A stretch of DNA of 64,000 nucleotides from Flavobacterium potami (GCF_020026915.1 NZ_JAINUY010000006.1:368601-432600); one strand, 5' to 3'; shown: positions 53,331 to 63,172, counted from the stretch's first letter. Numbers and translations are program-made. The notes: generated from the sequence alone by a model not told the origin.

Positions 53331-54173
53331 TTACTTCACCAAATAATTAACCTGATCTGCTTCGCAAATTCTAAAATAACCAAATGCATAATTACTAGCA
53401 TCTGTAGTATTTACAATGTTTCCTCTAATACTTCCAGGAGGAACAGAAAACGGATTAGAATTGGAAGCTTCTAAAATTAATTTCCAATAATTGAAGAAAT
53501 TTTTAGAAACACCTCTATGCGTAATGGATACCGTGTTTCCTGGTTTCATTTTGTCTTCATTAGAATATCTGGTACTGATTTCGTTTCCGTTGTAGAATTC
53601 ATCATTTGTGATTTCATATTCAGGGTAAATCAAAAATGAAGCTTGATAATCGGTTATGTAAAAATTGGTTTGGTCTGCTGGATCATTGTAATAAAAAGTC
53701 AGTTCAATGATATCTGTTCCGTCAAAATCTGGAACAATTTTCTGTTCCACTTTATTAATTGGAGTTACAGAAGTCAATTTTTCAACCGCTGTGAAACTCT
53801 GTCCTTCAGCATCAACAAATAATTTATATTCTGCATCGATTACAGGAATAAAATTGGTGCATTTGTAAACTCCTGCTTCGGTTTCATTAAATGTAAAAAC
53901 ATCTCCATTACTGTTTTCAACTCGCACTTGTGCGCCCGAAACTTTTGGGGTAGAATTATTGTAATAAGGAGCCGTTTTACTGATTTTTATCGTTTGTTCT
54001 TTTCCATCAGTTCCTTTTTTCCAAATGATTTCAGCATCGATTACAAGTTTGGTTTCGCCGTTTGGCAAATCAAGGTTTACCACATCTTCGCATGAAGCGA
54101 AAGAAAAAACAAAGAGAAGACTTATTAATGCCAGCGCTCTATTCATTACCGTATATTTTTTCATTTTATTCAT
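53331..54173 (-). CDS. DUF4249 lipoprotein
   Basis: From the ATG at 54173 the protein has 280 residues, a lipobox (LFVFSFASC) and the DUF4249 beginning EDVVNLDLPNGETKLVIDAEI. The start lies 4 nt after the stop of the TonB receptor gene, so translational coupling is likely; longer in-frame starts would overlap that gene and bury the signal peptide. DUF4249 proteins are regular companions of STN-containing TonB receptors and may cap them much as SusD caps SusC. Ligand unknown. Confidence 0.88.
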   Translation of the reverse strand: MNKMKKYTVMNRALALISLLFVFSFASCEDVVNLDLPNGETKLVIDAEIIWKKGTDGKEQTIKISKTAPYYNNSTPKVSGAQVRVENSNGDVFTFNETEAGVYKCTNFIPVIDAEYKLFVDAEGQSFTAVEKLTSVTPINKVEQKIVPDFDGTDIIELTFYYNDPADQTNFYITDYQASFLIYPEYEITNDEFYNGNEISTRYSNEDKMKPGNTVSITHRGVSKNFFNYWKLILEASNSNPFSVPPGSIRGNIVNTTDASNYAFGYFRICEADQVNYLVK

Positions 54174-54177
54174 AGCA

Positions 54178-56799
54178 TTAAAATTTAAAATTATAAGAAA
54201 CTCCAGGTACGATTCCGAAAATTGAAAGTCTTCTGGTTTCATTTGCTCCTGTATCTTCATTAGTTGTAAAACTCATAGAAGCGGCATTTTTTCTGTTGTA
54301 AACATTGTAAAGGCTGAAAACCCAATAGCTTTGCCATCCTTTCTTTTTATCTGGTTTTGGCGTGTAAGTCGCCGCAAGATCAAGATGGTGGAAAAGTGGC
54401 AATCTGTTTTCGTTTCTCAAAGAATAATTTGGAATATGAATTCCACCCATTTCATAATAACCATTTGCATACGTTACGGGCTGACCAGATTGCAAAGTGA
54501 AATTACCATTGAAAGACCATTTCGGATTCAATTCATAACTTCCTACAATGCTTAAATTATGCAATTTGTCATAACCAGATAAATACCAATCGCCGTTTGC
54601 AATTCCTGGTTCTTCTGGAGTTCTTCCTGGTGTTTTTTGTTCAGCTCTAGATAAAGTATACGAAACCCATCCGGTAAAAACCCCTGTGTTTTTTCTAAAC
54701 AATAACTCCATTCCATAAGATCTGGCTTTTCCGTTTAAAATAACTTGCTCAATATTATTGTTAGCCAAAACATCAGCACCGTCAATATAGTCAATACGAT
54801 TTTGAACATTTTTATAAAATAATTCGGTTTCTAAAGAGTAATCTCCGTCTCTGAAATTTCTAAAATAACCCATCGCGTACTGATCCAAAAGCTGAGGTTT
54901 TGTAAAAGGTCCGCTTGGCGTCCAGATGCTCATTGGTAAAGGAGATTGTGTGTTTGATAAAATATGAATGTATTGTGCCATTCTGTTGTAACTCGCTTTT
55001 ATAGAAGTTTCATCATTAAAGGCATAAGACAAAGCAGCTCTTGGTTCAAAATTATTGAATTTACTGATTGTTTTTCCTTTGCCATAAGTAATGCTTCCGT
55101 TTGGCGTACCTTCTTCGTAAATATTATATAGCGGATTATAAACTACAGCTTGACCATTTTCGTAAGTGCTGATTGTTTCATCTCCTAAACGGTAAAACAT
55201 GCTGTAACGAAGTCCGTAACGGAAATTCAGTTTTTCTGTAATTTGGTTTTCAAAATCAACAAAAGCAGAAGCTTCTAAAGCATATTTTTTATCCAGCTGC
55301 ATATAATTAAACTGCGAATCTGAACTAGTCGGCTTCACAACTCCCGGATTGAAATTGTAATACAAACCATCAATACCATAATTGATCTTGAATTTCTCAG
55401 ATTGCTGCAAATTCCAATTGTATTTCAATCCGTAACTCTGAATGTTGCTGTCCCATTTAAAGCTTTCGATAGGAATTTCTAGATTAAATCTATAATCACT
55501 GTAGAAAATAGATAAATTACTGTTTAAACGATCAGAAAATTTATGTTTCCAGTTTAAAATTCCCATTGTACTTCCGTAAGTACTTGCAAAACGATCGTTA
55601 ATATCAAATATATCATTTCCGAAATAACCAGAAAAAGAAAGTGAATTTTTGGCATTAAAACGGTAATTCAATTTCGCATTCAAATCATAAAACATAGCCG
55701 AGTTATTATTATCAGCCAGTTTCATAAACAAATGCGCATACGATGCTCGTCCAGAAAGAATAAAAGAACCTTTTTCTTTTTGCAGCGGACCTTGAACTAA
55801 AAGTCGGCTTGAGATAATTCCGATTCCTCCATTTACTTTATATTCTTCAAAATCTCCCGTTTGCTGCGTAACATCTAAAACAGAAGAAACTCGCCCTCCA
55901 AATTTTGACGGAATTCCACCTTTATACAAATCCAAACCGCTCACAATATCAGCATTGAAAATAGAAAAGAATCCGAACATATGCGAGTCTGCATAAACAG
56001 GAGCGCCATCTAGAAGAATCAAATTCTGATCGGCAGCACCTCCACGAACATTAAAACCCGAAGAAGCTTCTCCAGCATTGGTAACTCCAGGCAGCGTCAA
56101 AATCGATTTTAAAGGATCTGGCTCACCCATGGCAACAGGAATTTTTTTAATTTCCTGCATAGAAAGTTTGTTTACACTCATTTGTGTCGTTTTAATGTCG
56201 ACCGCTTTGTTGTTCATTACAATAACTTCTCCCAATTGCTGGCTATCAGAATCGATGTTGAAATTGACTTTGGTATCGTCTGAAACAGAAACTTTTTTCT
56301 CTTCGTTTTTAAATCCAACATAACTTACTTGAACAGTATAACTTCCGTTTGGAACTTCGATAACGTATTTTCCATTAACATCTGTTACAACGCCAGTCTC
56401 TAATTCTTTTACATAGATATTGGCGCCAATAACAGGTTGCCTTTCGTCATCAAGAACGTGACCGGTTAGCTTGCTTTTTTTTTTGGCAGGCTTCTGAGTC
56501 TGTTGTGTTTTCTGTTTAGCAAAAATATTGTTGCCAGCTATAGAAAACTGTATAGAAGCAGTTTTATTTAGTTCCGAAATAAGCTTTTCAATATCAGTCT
56601 GCTTAAAAGTACTTTTTTGATTAAAGTATTTTTTACTCGTATCGATTTGATCTGTAAAAGCAAATTTGAAATCGGTTTGATTTTCAATTTGCTTGAAGAA
56701 TTCTTTTAAAGTGACATTTTGATCTACAGTTATGGTAACACTCTGAGCAGACATACACAAACTGAATAAAAAAAAGCATGCTGAAATTATATGCTTCAT
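54178..56799 (-). CDS. TonB-dependent receptor with STN signalling domain
   Basis: This 873-residue outer-membrane receptor has a signal peptide (MKHIISACFFLFSLCMSAQS), a secretin/TonB short N-terminal domain (about 20-95, VTLKEFFKQIENQTDFKFAF), a carboxypeptidase-D-like domain (about 110-195, GHVLDDERQPVIGANIYVKE), a plug (about 215-320, SGFNVRGGAADQNLILLDGAPVY) and a barrel ending IVPGVSYNFKF. The STN domain contacts FecR-type anti-sigma factors. With the FecR and ECF sigma genes upstream it forms a cell-surface signalling system. The ligand is not evident. Confidence 0.95.
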   Translation of the reverse strand: MKHIISACFFLFSLCMSAQSVTITVDQNVTLKEFFKQIENQTDFKFAFTDQIDTSKKYFNQKSTFKQTDIEKLISELNKTASIQFSIAGNNIFAKQKTQQTQKPAKKKSKLTGHVLDDERQPVIGANIYVKELETGVVTDVNGKYVIEVPNGSYTVQVSYVGFKNEEKKVSVSDDTKVNFNIDSDSQQLGEVIVMNNKAVDIKTTQMSVNKLSMQEIKKIPVAMGEPDPLKSILTLPGVTNAGEASSGFNVRGGAADQNLILLDGAPVYADSHMFGFFSIFNADIVSGLDLYKGGIPSKFGGRVSSVLDVTQQTGDFEEYKVNGGIGIISSRLLVQGPLQKEKGSFILSGRASYAHLFMKLADNNNSAMFYDLNAKLNYRFNAKNSLSFSGYFGNDIFDINDRFASTYGSTMGILNWKHKFSDRLNSNLSIFYSDYRFNLEIPIESFKWDSNIQSYGLKYNWNLQQSEKFKINYGIDGLYYNFNPGVVKPTSSDSQFNYMQLDKKYALEASAFVDFENQITEKLNFRYGLRYSMFYRLGDETISTYENGQAVVYNPLYNIYEEGTPNGSITYGKGKTISKFNNFEPRAALSYAFNDETSIKASYNRMAQYIHILSNTQSPLPMSIWTPSGPFTKPQLLDQYAMGYFRNFRDGDYSLETELFYKNVQNRIDYIDGADVLANNNIEQVILNGKARSYGMELLFRKNTGVFTGWVSYTLSRAEQKTPGRTPEEPGIANGDWYLSGYDKLHNLSIVGSYELNPKWSFNGNFTLQSGQPVTYANGYYEMGGIHIPNYSLRNENRLPLFHHLDLAATYTPKPDKKKGWQSYWVFSLYNVYNRKNAASMSFTTNEDTGANETRRLSIFGIVPGVSYNFKF

Positions 56800-56900
56800 G
56801 AATTTTTGTATTTTTGAATTATATTAAACGGATTAACCTCGTGTTATCCTGAAAATTAGGAGGATGTGGAGTTTCGCGGCTTACATCCTTTTTTGTTTTT

Positions 56901-57743
56901 TTATTGAAAAGTGATCTGTTTTAAATCTTCATTTATTTCAAAATTTAGGTTATACATTTCTGATATTAATTGTACAATTGTCTTTAAATCTTCTTTTTTA
57001 TTGATTCGGATGGTGATTTTCTGATTCAGGTTTTCACTAGGAAGAATTACTTTATATCCATAATTTTCTTCGATGTAGTGACTTACAGTAGAAAGTTTTT
57101 CATTATCAAAATCAATAAATCGGCTAAATTCTGATACCGAGGCAACTTGATTTCCGTAAGTGAATTTTTCTCCGGGTTTCAAAATCCATTTTTTGTCCTG
57201 ACCTTTTACGTTCATCTGAACACTTCCTTCAAAAAGCTCCACAATGATTTCTTCGTTTTGAGATTCTTTCACTATAAAAGAAGTTCCTAAAACGGTAGTG
57301 GTAGTTTCATCGCAGAAAACCTGAAAAGGATGTTGTTTGTCTTTTTTGACTTTAAAATAAGCCTCACCATCAATTTCAATTTTTCTGTTTAAAGTGAAAT
57401 TAGCTCCATAAGAAATTTTAGAATTAGGGCTCAATTCTACTTTTGAGCTATCTGGTAAAACAATGTATTTTATTGTAGAAGTGGTGTTTTCGATAATAGT
57501 TTCGGCAATAACATTGCTTTCGCTTAAAGAATTTCCATTAAAATAAATTCCAGTTCCAATCAGAATAAAAAGTAAGACCGACGCTGCTGCTACGTAACGC
57601 CAAGGTTTAAACTTTCTTTCCTTTTCGGCAAAAGTTACAGTATGGAATTTTTCCCACGAAGCTTCTTTATCATTTTCTGAATGTGAAGCTGGTGTTTCAT
57701 TCCATAATTTATCAAAATCCTCGTCAAATTTTTCCTTGTCCAT
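56901..57743 (-). CDS. FecR-family anti-sigma factor
   Basis: From the ATG at 57743 the protein has 280 residues: a cytoplasmic N-terminus that should bind the sigma factor, one membrane helix (about 66-87, RYVAAASVLLFILIGTGIYF), a FecR domain (about 105-195, IVLPDSSKVELSPNSKISYG ... GEAYFKVKKDKQHPFQVF) and a DUF4974 C-terminus. An in-frame TTG at 57770 is a less likely start. It lies between a small gene upstream (12 nt) and the TonB receptor gene downstream (101 nt). Confidence 0.93.
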   Translation of the reverse strand: MDKEKFDEDFDKLWNETPASHSENDKEASWEKFHTVTFAEKERKFKPWRYVAAASVLLFILIGTGIYFNGNSLSESNVIAETIIENTTSTIKYIVLPDSSKVELSPNSKISYGANFTLNRKIEIDGEAYFKVKKDKQHPFQVFCDETTTTVLGTSFIVKESQNEEIIVELFEGSVQMNVKGQDKKWILKPGEKFTYGNQVASVSEFSRFIDFDNEKLSTVSHYIEENYGYKVILPSENLNQKITIRINKKEDLKTIVQLISEMYNLNFEINEDLKQITFQ

Positions 57744-57754
57744 TTTTTGATTTT

Positions 57755-57964
57755 TTAAATGATTTGACAATGAAATCCCTGTTTGGTAAAAACACCATAA
57801 ACCATTTCTTTGATCTCACGATTAGTTTCGATTTTCAAAATGTTTTCGCGGCCTTTTTTATCAAAATTGATGATACAATCAGAAATGATGAACTGTAGAT
57901 GAGCTACAAGTAAACTTGCTTCTTTTTTAGTTCTTACATTAGTTTTATACGCTTCGATATGCAT
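57755..57964 (-). CDS. Small HMA-fold-like protein inside the sigma/FecR operon
   Basis: This 69-residue protein reads MHIEAYKTNVRTKKEASLLV, then INFDKKGRENILKIET and a final FHCQII. The pattern suggests a ferredoxin-like (HMA) fold without CxxC. It resembles the protein at 29820 (FKTSV, WNFDLEDCDNILRV). It lies between the ECF sigma gene and fecR, so co-expression with the signalling system is likely. Its role is unknown; a regulatory or chaperone-like part is only a guess. Confidence 0.72.
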   Translation of the reverse strand: MHIEAYKTNVRTKKEASLLVAHLQFIISDCIINFDKKGRENILKIETNREIKEMVYGVFTKQGFHCQII

Positions 57965-57969
57965 TTTCT

Positions 57970-58000
57970 GTTCTTGTTTTTATATATAACAAACGAGAAC
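57970..58000. promoter_or_regulatory. Inverted repeat before the small HMA-like gene
   Basis: GTTCTTGTTT and AAACGAGAAC pair with one G-T wobble around an AT-rich 11-nt loop. The hairpin lies 5 nt before the ATG at 57964 and could limit translation of the small gene or process the transcript. Confidence 0.4.
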
Positions 58001-58010
58001 AAAAAAGTTC

Positions 58011-58532
58011 CTAATGGTTTTCGATTTTTTTTCGAATAAATTTACTGGCGAGATAAATATGATTGGCAATGGTCTTTTCAGAAAGATCCGTTAATTCTGC
58101 AATCTCCTTGTAGCTAAGGTTTTCCAGTTTATGTAGAGTGAATATTTTTTGTTGTTGCTCTGGAAGCTGATTAATGAAGTTTTGCAGTTTTTCTTGTCTT
58201 TCTTCAAAAATTCCAGAATCTGATTCTTCCTGAGGCACATCAACTTGATTTGGATCAAGCTGAATTATTTTGCTTTCTCTGTTGATGTGATTAAGAATAA
58301 TATTTTTGCAGATTACAAACAATTGTTTGTCGAGCAAAACCTCTTCGTTTAGCAGTTCTCTTTTGTTGTAAAGTCTTATGAAAGTCTCCTGAACAAAGTC
58401 TTCGGGAGTAAAAACAGAAGAATTAAATCGTCTGGCTAAGTTTATCAGTTTATCATAATAATGGAAGTAAACTTCTTTAAAAGCTGCTTCATTACCTTTT
58501 TTTAAACTTAAAATAAATTTTTTATTGTCCAT
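58011..58532 (-). CDS. ECF-type RNA polymerase sigma factor
   Basis: This 173-residue protein has sigma region 2 (about 15-75, YHYYDKLINLARRFNSS ... PEDFVQETFIRLYNKRE) and region 4 (about 115-170, INQLPEQQQKIFTLHKLENL then SYKEIAELTDLSEKTIANHI). It should be held by the FecR protein and released when the TonB receptor binds its ligand, and then direct transcription of the receptor genes. It is the first gene of this minus-strand operon. Confidence 0.94.
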   Translation of the reverse strand: MDNKKFILSLKKGNEAAFKEVYFHYYDKLINLARRFNSSVFTPEDFVQETFIRLYNKRELLNEEVLLDKQLFVICKNIILNHINRESKIIQLDPNQVDVPQEESDSGIFEERQEKLQNFINQLPEQQQKIFTLHKLENLSYKEIAELTDLSEKTIANHIYLASKFIRKKIENH

Positions 58533-58791
58533 AACGAAAATATCGTGACTAGCTTTCTAGTCTAAAAACTCATTGGTGTCAATATTATTGCATTCTGAAA
58601 TTTGATTAATCTCAAATCAAAGTGTAATAAGTTACAAAGAACCGTAATTAAATTAGAGATTGGACGCTTTTGCTAGAGAAATGTTACAAAATTTGCAGAT
58701 AAATTACTTCGGTAAAAATGCATTTTTCCAGATTTTACGGCAATAGAAGATTTTTTATGCTTAAATTGTAAAGAACAAAATTCACAACACT

Positions 58792-59364
58792 ATGACTTTA
58801 CAAAGATTTTCAGTTTTAATCCTGATCACTTTTTTGATTTCTTGTAATAATAAAAAAGAACAAGAACTTACAGAAAGAGAAAATATTCTCTTGGAACGCG
58901 AAAAGAAATTTGCCGACAAAGAAGCAGAATATGAATTGTTATTGAAAATGAAGGACAGCATTCAATTAACCCATAAAATTAAAGATTCGATTCCTGAAAT
59001 TAAAGTGTGGCCAGATACGCTTAATACGAAATGGAATAGTAAGATGATTTGCAGAGAATCGAATTGCAGTACGTATGTTATTGGAGATCAGCGGAGCGAA
59101 GTATGGGATTTTGTCTCAGATTCTACAGGAATGTATACCAATGTATTGAATAACAATCAAATTAAAAGGGTTTTTAGAGGACAATATTTAGTAAATAAAA
59201 TAGTCCTCGATTCTGTAAGAGAAAGTTCAGCTAAAAACAACATTAAAATTGAAGTTGTTCTAGATGATATTAAAAAAAATGTCATAAAAGGTACACAGAC
59301 TATTATTGGACAAGATAATTGCACGGCAAAATTCTCAGTTGAACTTACGCCATCAAAAAAATAA
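58792..59364 (+). CDS. Lipoprotein with coiled coil, function unknown
   Basis: This 190-residue protein has a lipobox (ITFLISC), a charged coiled coil (about 22-62, ELTERENILLEREKKFADKE) and a small C-terminal domain with two cysteines close together (ICRESNCSTYVIG). It is 3 nt upstream of the antiporter gene, so the two are co-transcribed. I do not recognise a named family. Confidence 0.75.
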   Translation: MTLQRFSVLILITFLISCNNKKEQELTERENILLEREKKFADKEAEYELLLKMKDSIQLTHKIKDSIPEIKVWPDTLNTKWNSKMICRESNCSTYVIGDQRSEVWDFVSDSTGMYTNVLNNNQIKRVFRGQYLVNKIVLDSVRESSAKNNIKIEVVLDDIKKNVIKGTQTIIGQDNCTAKFSVELTPSKK

Positions 59365-59367
59365 TTT

Positions 59368-61488
59368 ATGTTTTTAAGTATACATCATATTAGTCTTCCT
59401 ATTGAAGATCCACTTTTAAAATTTCTTATCGAACTTATTATAATATTATGCATTCCGCTTTTATTAAATAAGATAAAAGTTCCGCATTTGCTCGGACTTA
59501 TTATTGCCGGTGCCGTTATTGGTCCGAATGGTTTTGGCGTGCTTTCTAGAGACAGCAGTGTAGTGGTCACAGGAACTACTGGACTTTTATATATTATGTT
59601 TTTGGCTGGATTGGAAATTGATATGGCCGATTTCAAAAAGAATAAATGGAAAAGTATTTTGTTTTCTCTTTACACTTTTGCGGTTCCGTTTATTTTGGGT
59701 CTTGTCGGAGGATATTATTTGTTAGGTTTTTCGTTACTGACTTCGGTACTTTTTGCCAGTTTGTTTTCGTCGCATACTTTAATTGTTTATCCAATGGTAA
59801 GCAGTTTAGGAATTGCTAAAAACCTTTCGGTAAATATAACCGTTGGCGGAACTATGATTACCGATGTTTTATCGCTTCTTGTTTTGGCTGTTGTGGTCGG
59901 AATGTCTCAAGGAGAAGTTGGTACTGCTTTTTGGCTAAAACTAACTATTTCTATGGTGCTTTTTGCACTGATTGTTTTATTGGTTTTTCCGATTATTGCA
60001 AGATGGTTCTTCAAAAATGTAGAAGATAAAATCTCTCAGTATCTTTTTGTTATTGTTATGATTTATCTAGCAGCGCTTCTAGCAGAACTAGCCGGAATAG
60101 AATCTATTATCGGAGCCTTTTTTGCTGGACTTGCTTTAAACCGATTAATTCCCCATACATCGTCTTTAATGAATAGAGTAGAGTTTGTTGGGAATGCTAT
60201 TTTTATTCCTTTCTTTCTAATTAGTGTCGGAATGCTGATTGATTTTAGTGCTTTCATCCAAAGTTGGGAAACACTGTGGGTAGCAGCAATTATGCTTGTT
60301 GCTTCAATTGGCGGAAAATATGTTGCCGCAATGCTGACCAAAAAAACGTTTAAACTTACTAATGATGAAGGTCAGCTTATTTTTGGAATGAGCGCCGCAT
60401 CTGCCGCAGCAACTTTGGCTTCTGTTATGGTGGGTTATAACATTATTATTGGAGAAAACGATGCAGGCGAACCCATAAGACTTTTAAACGATCATGTTCT
60501 TAACGGCAGTATTCTTCTGATATTAATTTCCTGTACCGTTTCTTCTTTTGTTTCAATGGCAAGTGCACAGCGAATAGCAGACGCAGATAAAGATGATAAA
60601 GTATCAGGTAAAAGTGAAGAAAAGGAAAATATTCTTCTGGCGCTCAATCACGAAGAAACGGTAGAAAAAATGGTGAATTTGGGACTGATTGTAAAAACAT
60701 CTACCAATAAAGACCGGGTTTTTGCTGTCAATGTAATTAACGAGGAAGAAAATGAATCGTCGGTAAAAAATGCAGAAAAGATTTTGGGGTCGGCAGTAAA
60801 AGCAGCTTCTGCAGCTGATGTCAAACTAAATCCGATTACCCGTCATGATAATGATACGGCCAGCGGGATTAGTAACGTAATTAAAGAAAAAGAAATAACC
60901 GATCTAATTGTTGGATTAGAAGGAGGAAAGGGATTTTCTGCATCTTTCGTTTATAATTTATATAACGGCTATCTCAAAAATAAAAATATAAATCTGATGG
61001 TTTATCATGCTGTTCAGCCCGTTTCTACTATAAAAAAATATATAGTTTTGATTCCCGAAAATGCCGAAAAAGATGCTGGTTTTTTTCATTCCATGCTTCG
61101 AATTTGGAATATTGGACGTAATTCTGGTGCAAAAATGAGTTTTTATGGGAAAGATAAAACCATGCAACTTTTAAAAAGAATTGTAAAAAAGGCAACTATA
61201 GAAGCAACATTCAATATAATTGACTCTTGGAACCACGCACAGGAAACGGCTTTTAATCTGGGAGAAGATGAAGGTTTGATCATCATGATGGCCGATAAAG
61301 GAATGTATTCTTATTTCCAACAAATGCGCGATGTGCCTGATTTGCTAAATAAAAAAGTAATCAATAATAACTACATGCTGATTTATCCTTTTTCGAAAAC
61401 TGAAAAAAATACAACCGAAAAAAGAGCCGTAAGCAGTCACGATGATTTTGCAGAGATAGGTAAAATAATTCGAAATATCTTTAAATAA
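59368..61488 (+). CDS. CPA2-type cation:proton antiporter with universal-stress-like tail
   Basis: This 706-residue inner-membrane protein has a Na+/H+ or K+/H+ exchanger domain of about 12 helices (about 15-400), with HLLGLIIAGAVIGPNGFG and the dipolar region GIESIIGAFFAGLALNR. A cytoplasmic C-terminus (about 420-690) looks like two universal-stress-protein-like repeats (ENILLALNHEETVEKMVNLG and KKYIVLIPENAEKDAGF). The fused tail probably senses nucleotides or stress. A role in pH or potassium homeostasis is inferred from the family. Confidence 0.92.
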   Translation: MFLSIHHISLPIEDPLLKFLIELIIILCIPLLLNKIKVPHLLGLIIAGAVIGPNGFGVLSRDSSVVVTGTTGLLYIMFLAGLEIDMADFKKNKWKSILFSLYTFAVPFILGLVGGYYLLGFSLLTSVLFASLFSSHTLIVYPMVSSLGIAKNLSVNITVGGTMITDVLSLLVLAVVVGMSQGEVGTAFWLKLTISMVLFALIVLLVFPIIARWFFKNVEDKISQYLFVIVMIYLAALLAELAGIESIIGAFFAGLALNRLIPHTSSLMNRVEFVGNAIFIPFFLISVGMLIDFSAFIQSWETLWVAAIMLVASIGGKYVAAMLTKKTFKLTNDEGQLIFGMSAASAAATLASVMVGYNIIIGENDAGEPIRLLNDHVLNGSILLILISCTVSSFVSMASAQRIADADKDDKVSGKSEEKENILLALNHEETVEKMVNLGLIVKTSTNKDRVFAVNVINEEENESSVKNAEKILGSAVKAASAADVKLNPITRHDNDTASGISNVIKEKEITDLIVGLEGGKGFSASFVYNLYNGYLKNKNINLMVYHAVQPVSTIKKYIVLIPENAEKDAGFFHSMLRIWNIGRNSGAKMSFYGKDKTMQLLKRIVKKATIEATFNIIDSWNHAQETAFNLGEDEGLIIMMADKGMYSYFQQMRDVPDLLNKKVINNNYMLIYPFSKTEKNTTEKRAVSSHDDFAEIGKIIRNIFK

Positions 61489-61528
61489 AAACAAAGCCCT
61501 TAGACAGAAATCTAAGGGCTTTGTTTTT
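61487..61528. terminator. Bidirectional terminator overlapping two stop codons
   Basis: A perfect 18-bp stem, left arm AAAAACAAAGCCCTTAGA, with a CAGAAA loop, spans the stop of the antiporter gene and the stop of the convergent amidotransferase gene. Confidence 0.92.
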
Positions 61529-62255
61529 ATTTTGACACCGAAGTTTTATAATCTATGACAAGTTTATCCAGAAATTGAAAAAGCATTTCATTCATTTCAG
61601 TATAGTCAAAAGAAAGAATTTCTTCAGGATTTTGAACAAACGGATGTTTTTTGCTTTTCGCTAATAAATCAGTTTCGCTTTCAATTAGAAGAGAAACGAC
61701 TTCTGTTGTCAATTCCATGTGGCATTGAAAACCATAAACGAGATCAGAATACGAAACAATTTGAATTGGACAGCCTTCACTAAAAGCTAATATCTTGCTT
61801 TCTTTCGTTAAACCTGGCATATCATTGTGCCAATGACCAACATTTAAGGTTTTTCCAAAATGATTTATTTTTTCGTCGTTTAATCCTTCTTCGCTCAAAG
61901 AAATTGGAAAAACTCCAATTTCTTTTTTGGGACTATGACCGAAATTTGCTCCTAAAGCCTGACCGATTAATTGCGAACCAAGGCAAACTCCCACAACTGA
62001 TTTTCCTGCTGAAATGCATTTTCGAATCAAAGCAATTTCGGCTTCGGCATTAAAGTGCGGACACTCTTTGAGCGTAGTATTTGGGCTTTGTGGACCACCC
62101 ATAACAATAAGCATATCTATAAAGTCTACGGAATCTGGTAAAGAATCATTTTCATAAACTTTAGAAAAAGAGATTTTATGATTTCTGTTTTCTGCCCAAA
62201 TCAGATATGCGCCTGGAGCTTCGTATGTTTCGTGTTGTATAAAGTGTATCTTCAT
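61527..62255 (-). CDS. Class I glutamine amidotransferase-like protein
   Basis: This 242-residue protein has the type 1 amidotransferase triad: C91 in GVCLGSQLIG (nucleophile elbow), and the His and Glu in YGFQCHMELT. MLIVMGGPQSPNTT forms the oxyanion-side loop. It resembles stand-alone GMP-synthase-like amidotransferases (YfeJ-type) and gamma-glutamyl hydrolases. The partner substrate is unknown. It is a single gene. Confidence 0.9.
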   Translation of the reverse strand: MKIHFIQHETYEAPGAYLIWAENRNHKISFSKVYENDSLPDSVDFIDMLIVMGGPQSPNTTLKECPHFNAEAEIALIRKCISAGKSVVGVCLGSQLIGQALGANFGHSPKKEIGVFPISLSEEGLNDEKINHFGKTLNVGHWHNDMPGLTKESKILAFSEGCPIQIVSYSDLVYGFQCHMELTTEVVSLLIESETDLLAKSKKHPFVQNPEEILSFDYTEMNEMLFQFLDKLVIDYKTSVSK

Positions 62256-62355
62256 CTTAAATAATAAATTAAAACAAATTTATTTTAAGAAAATACATTT
62301 TTGATGGTCCAGCTTTTTATTTTAAAGAATAGTCCAGTTCGCTTACAAAAAGAAT

Positions 62356-62616
62356 TTAGTTGTTCTGCTTTTCTAAATTATCAGCATCAGAAATCTGATC
62401 TAATATATTGGTTTGATTTGGCGAAATGTAGTTTTTATTTTCGATTGTAGCCTCTTTCTTAAAAAGAAGATCCAAGGCATTATATAGTTTTAATAGAACA
62501 TCGCGATCTGCTTTGTCAATTTCTAAAGCAGTATTAAAGTTAAAAACATAATTATTCGAATTGCGTACTTCGACTTTTATCGTTTTTGATGTGATCTTAA
62601 ATTTGACTATATCCAT
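62356..62616 (-). CDS. Small protein of unknown function
   Basis: This 86-residue protein has a beta-rich start (MDIVKFKITSKTIKVEVRNS) and a helical middle (DKADRDVLLKLYNALDLLF). It has no signal peptide or known motif. It lies 71 nt downstream of the ACT-domain gene on the same strand. Confidence 0.6.
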   Translation of the reverse strand: MDIVKFKITSKTIKVEVRNSNNYVFNFNTALEIDKADRDVLLKLYNALDLLFKKEATIENKNYISPNQTNILDQISDADNLEKQNN

Positions 62617-62687
62617 ATGTTGTAAATTACCTTTGCAAAATAACTATTTTAATGGCAGTTATTGAGGATATTTTTTTGATTTTTTAA

Positions 62688-63098
62688 TTACAAAGAATTT
62701 TTATTTTCTTCTTTTAATTTTAAGAGTACATCCATTGCTTTGTTAGCGTCATTTTCGTCAACAAATATATGGTCGTGTAAATAAGCGGCAACTACATTGC
62801 AACTGATATTGGCATTTCCTAAAGCTTGAGAAAATGCAGCAGTCAAACCTACCGCCGCCAAAGAAGAATGAACTTCTAACGTAATCCAAGAAGCAATGTA
62901 AGAGAAATTAAGGTTGAGTTCTTCCGCAAAACGCTTTTCTAGTACTACAGTAATTCCTTCTTGTTCTTTAAAGAGAAACAAAATCTTCGAAAAAGGAATA
63001 GAGTCTATAGCATCTACTTTTGTAAAAACATATTTCCCATCATTAAGAACAGGATTAAGATTCTTCAAAATAGTAATTAAATTTATTTCGCCTTCCAT
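62688..63098 (-). CDS. ACT-domain protein (tandem ACT, amino-acid-binding type)
   Basis: This 136-residue protein looks like two ACT-like halves (about 1-65 and 66-136), with VGLTAAFSQALGNANISCNVVAAYLHDHIFV as the typical second ACT segment. Stand-alone proteins of this kind are usually annotated as ACT-domain regulators that bind amino acids. It is preceded by the terminator of the tRNA-fragment array. Confidence 0.82.
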   Translation of the reverse strand: MEGEINLITILKNLNPVLNDGKYVFTKVDAIDSIPFSKILFLFKEQEGITVVLEKRFAEELNLNFSYIASWITLEVHSSLAAVGLTAAFSQALGNANISCNVVAAYLHDHIFVDENDANKAMDVLLKLKEENKNSL

Positions 63099-63132
63099 AG
63101 AATTAGGTTTGTTTTTTATTTAAATATAATAA

Positions 63133-63164
63133 AAAACCCTTAAACATTTCTGTTTAAGGGTTTT
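63133..63164. terminator. Terminator after the first tRNA 3' fragment
   Basis: Perfect 14-bp stem AAAACCCTTAAACA / TGTTTAAGGGTTTT with a TTTC loop. It differs from the terminators in the other repeat units and may be the original terminator of the interrupted tRNA gene. Confidence 0.88.
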
Positions 63165-63172
63165 ACCTTTTC

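Noticed and set aside
54174..54260. Long start of the DUF4249 lipoprotein
   Set aside because: It overlaps the TonB receptor gene; the start at 54173 gives a proper lipoprotein signal 4 nt after that gene's stop.
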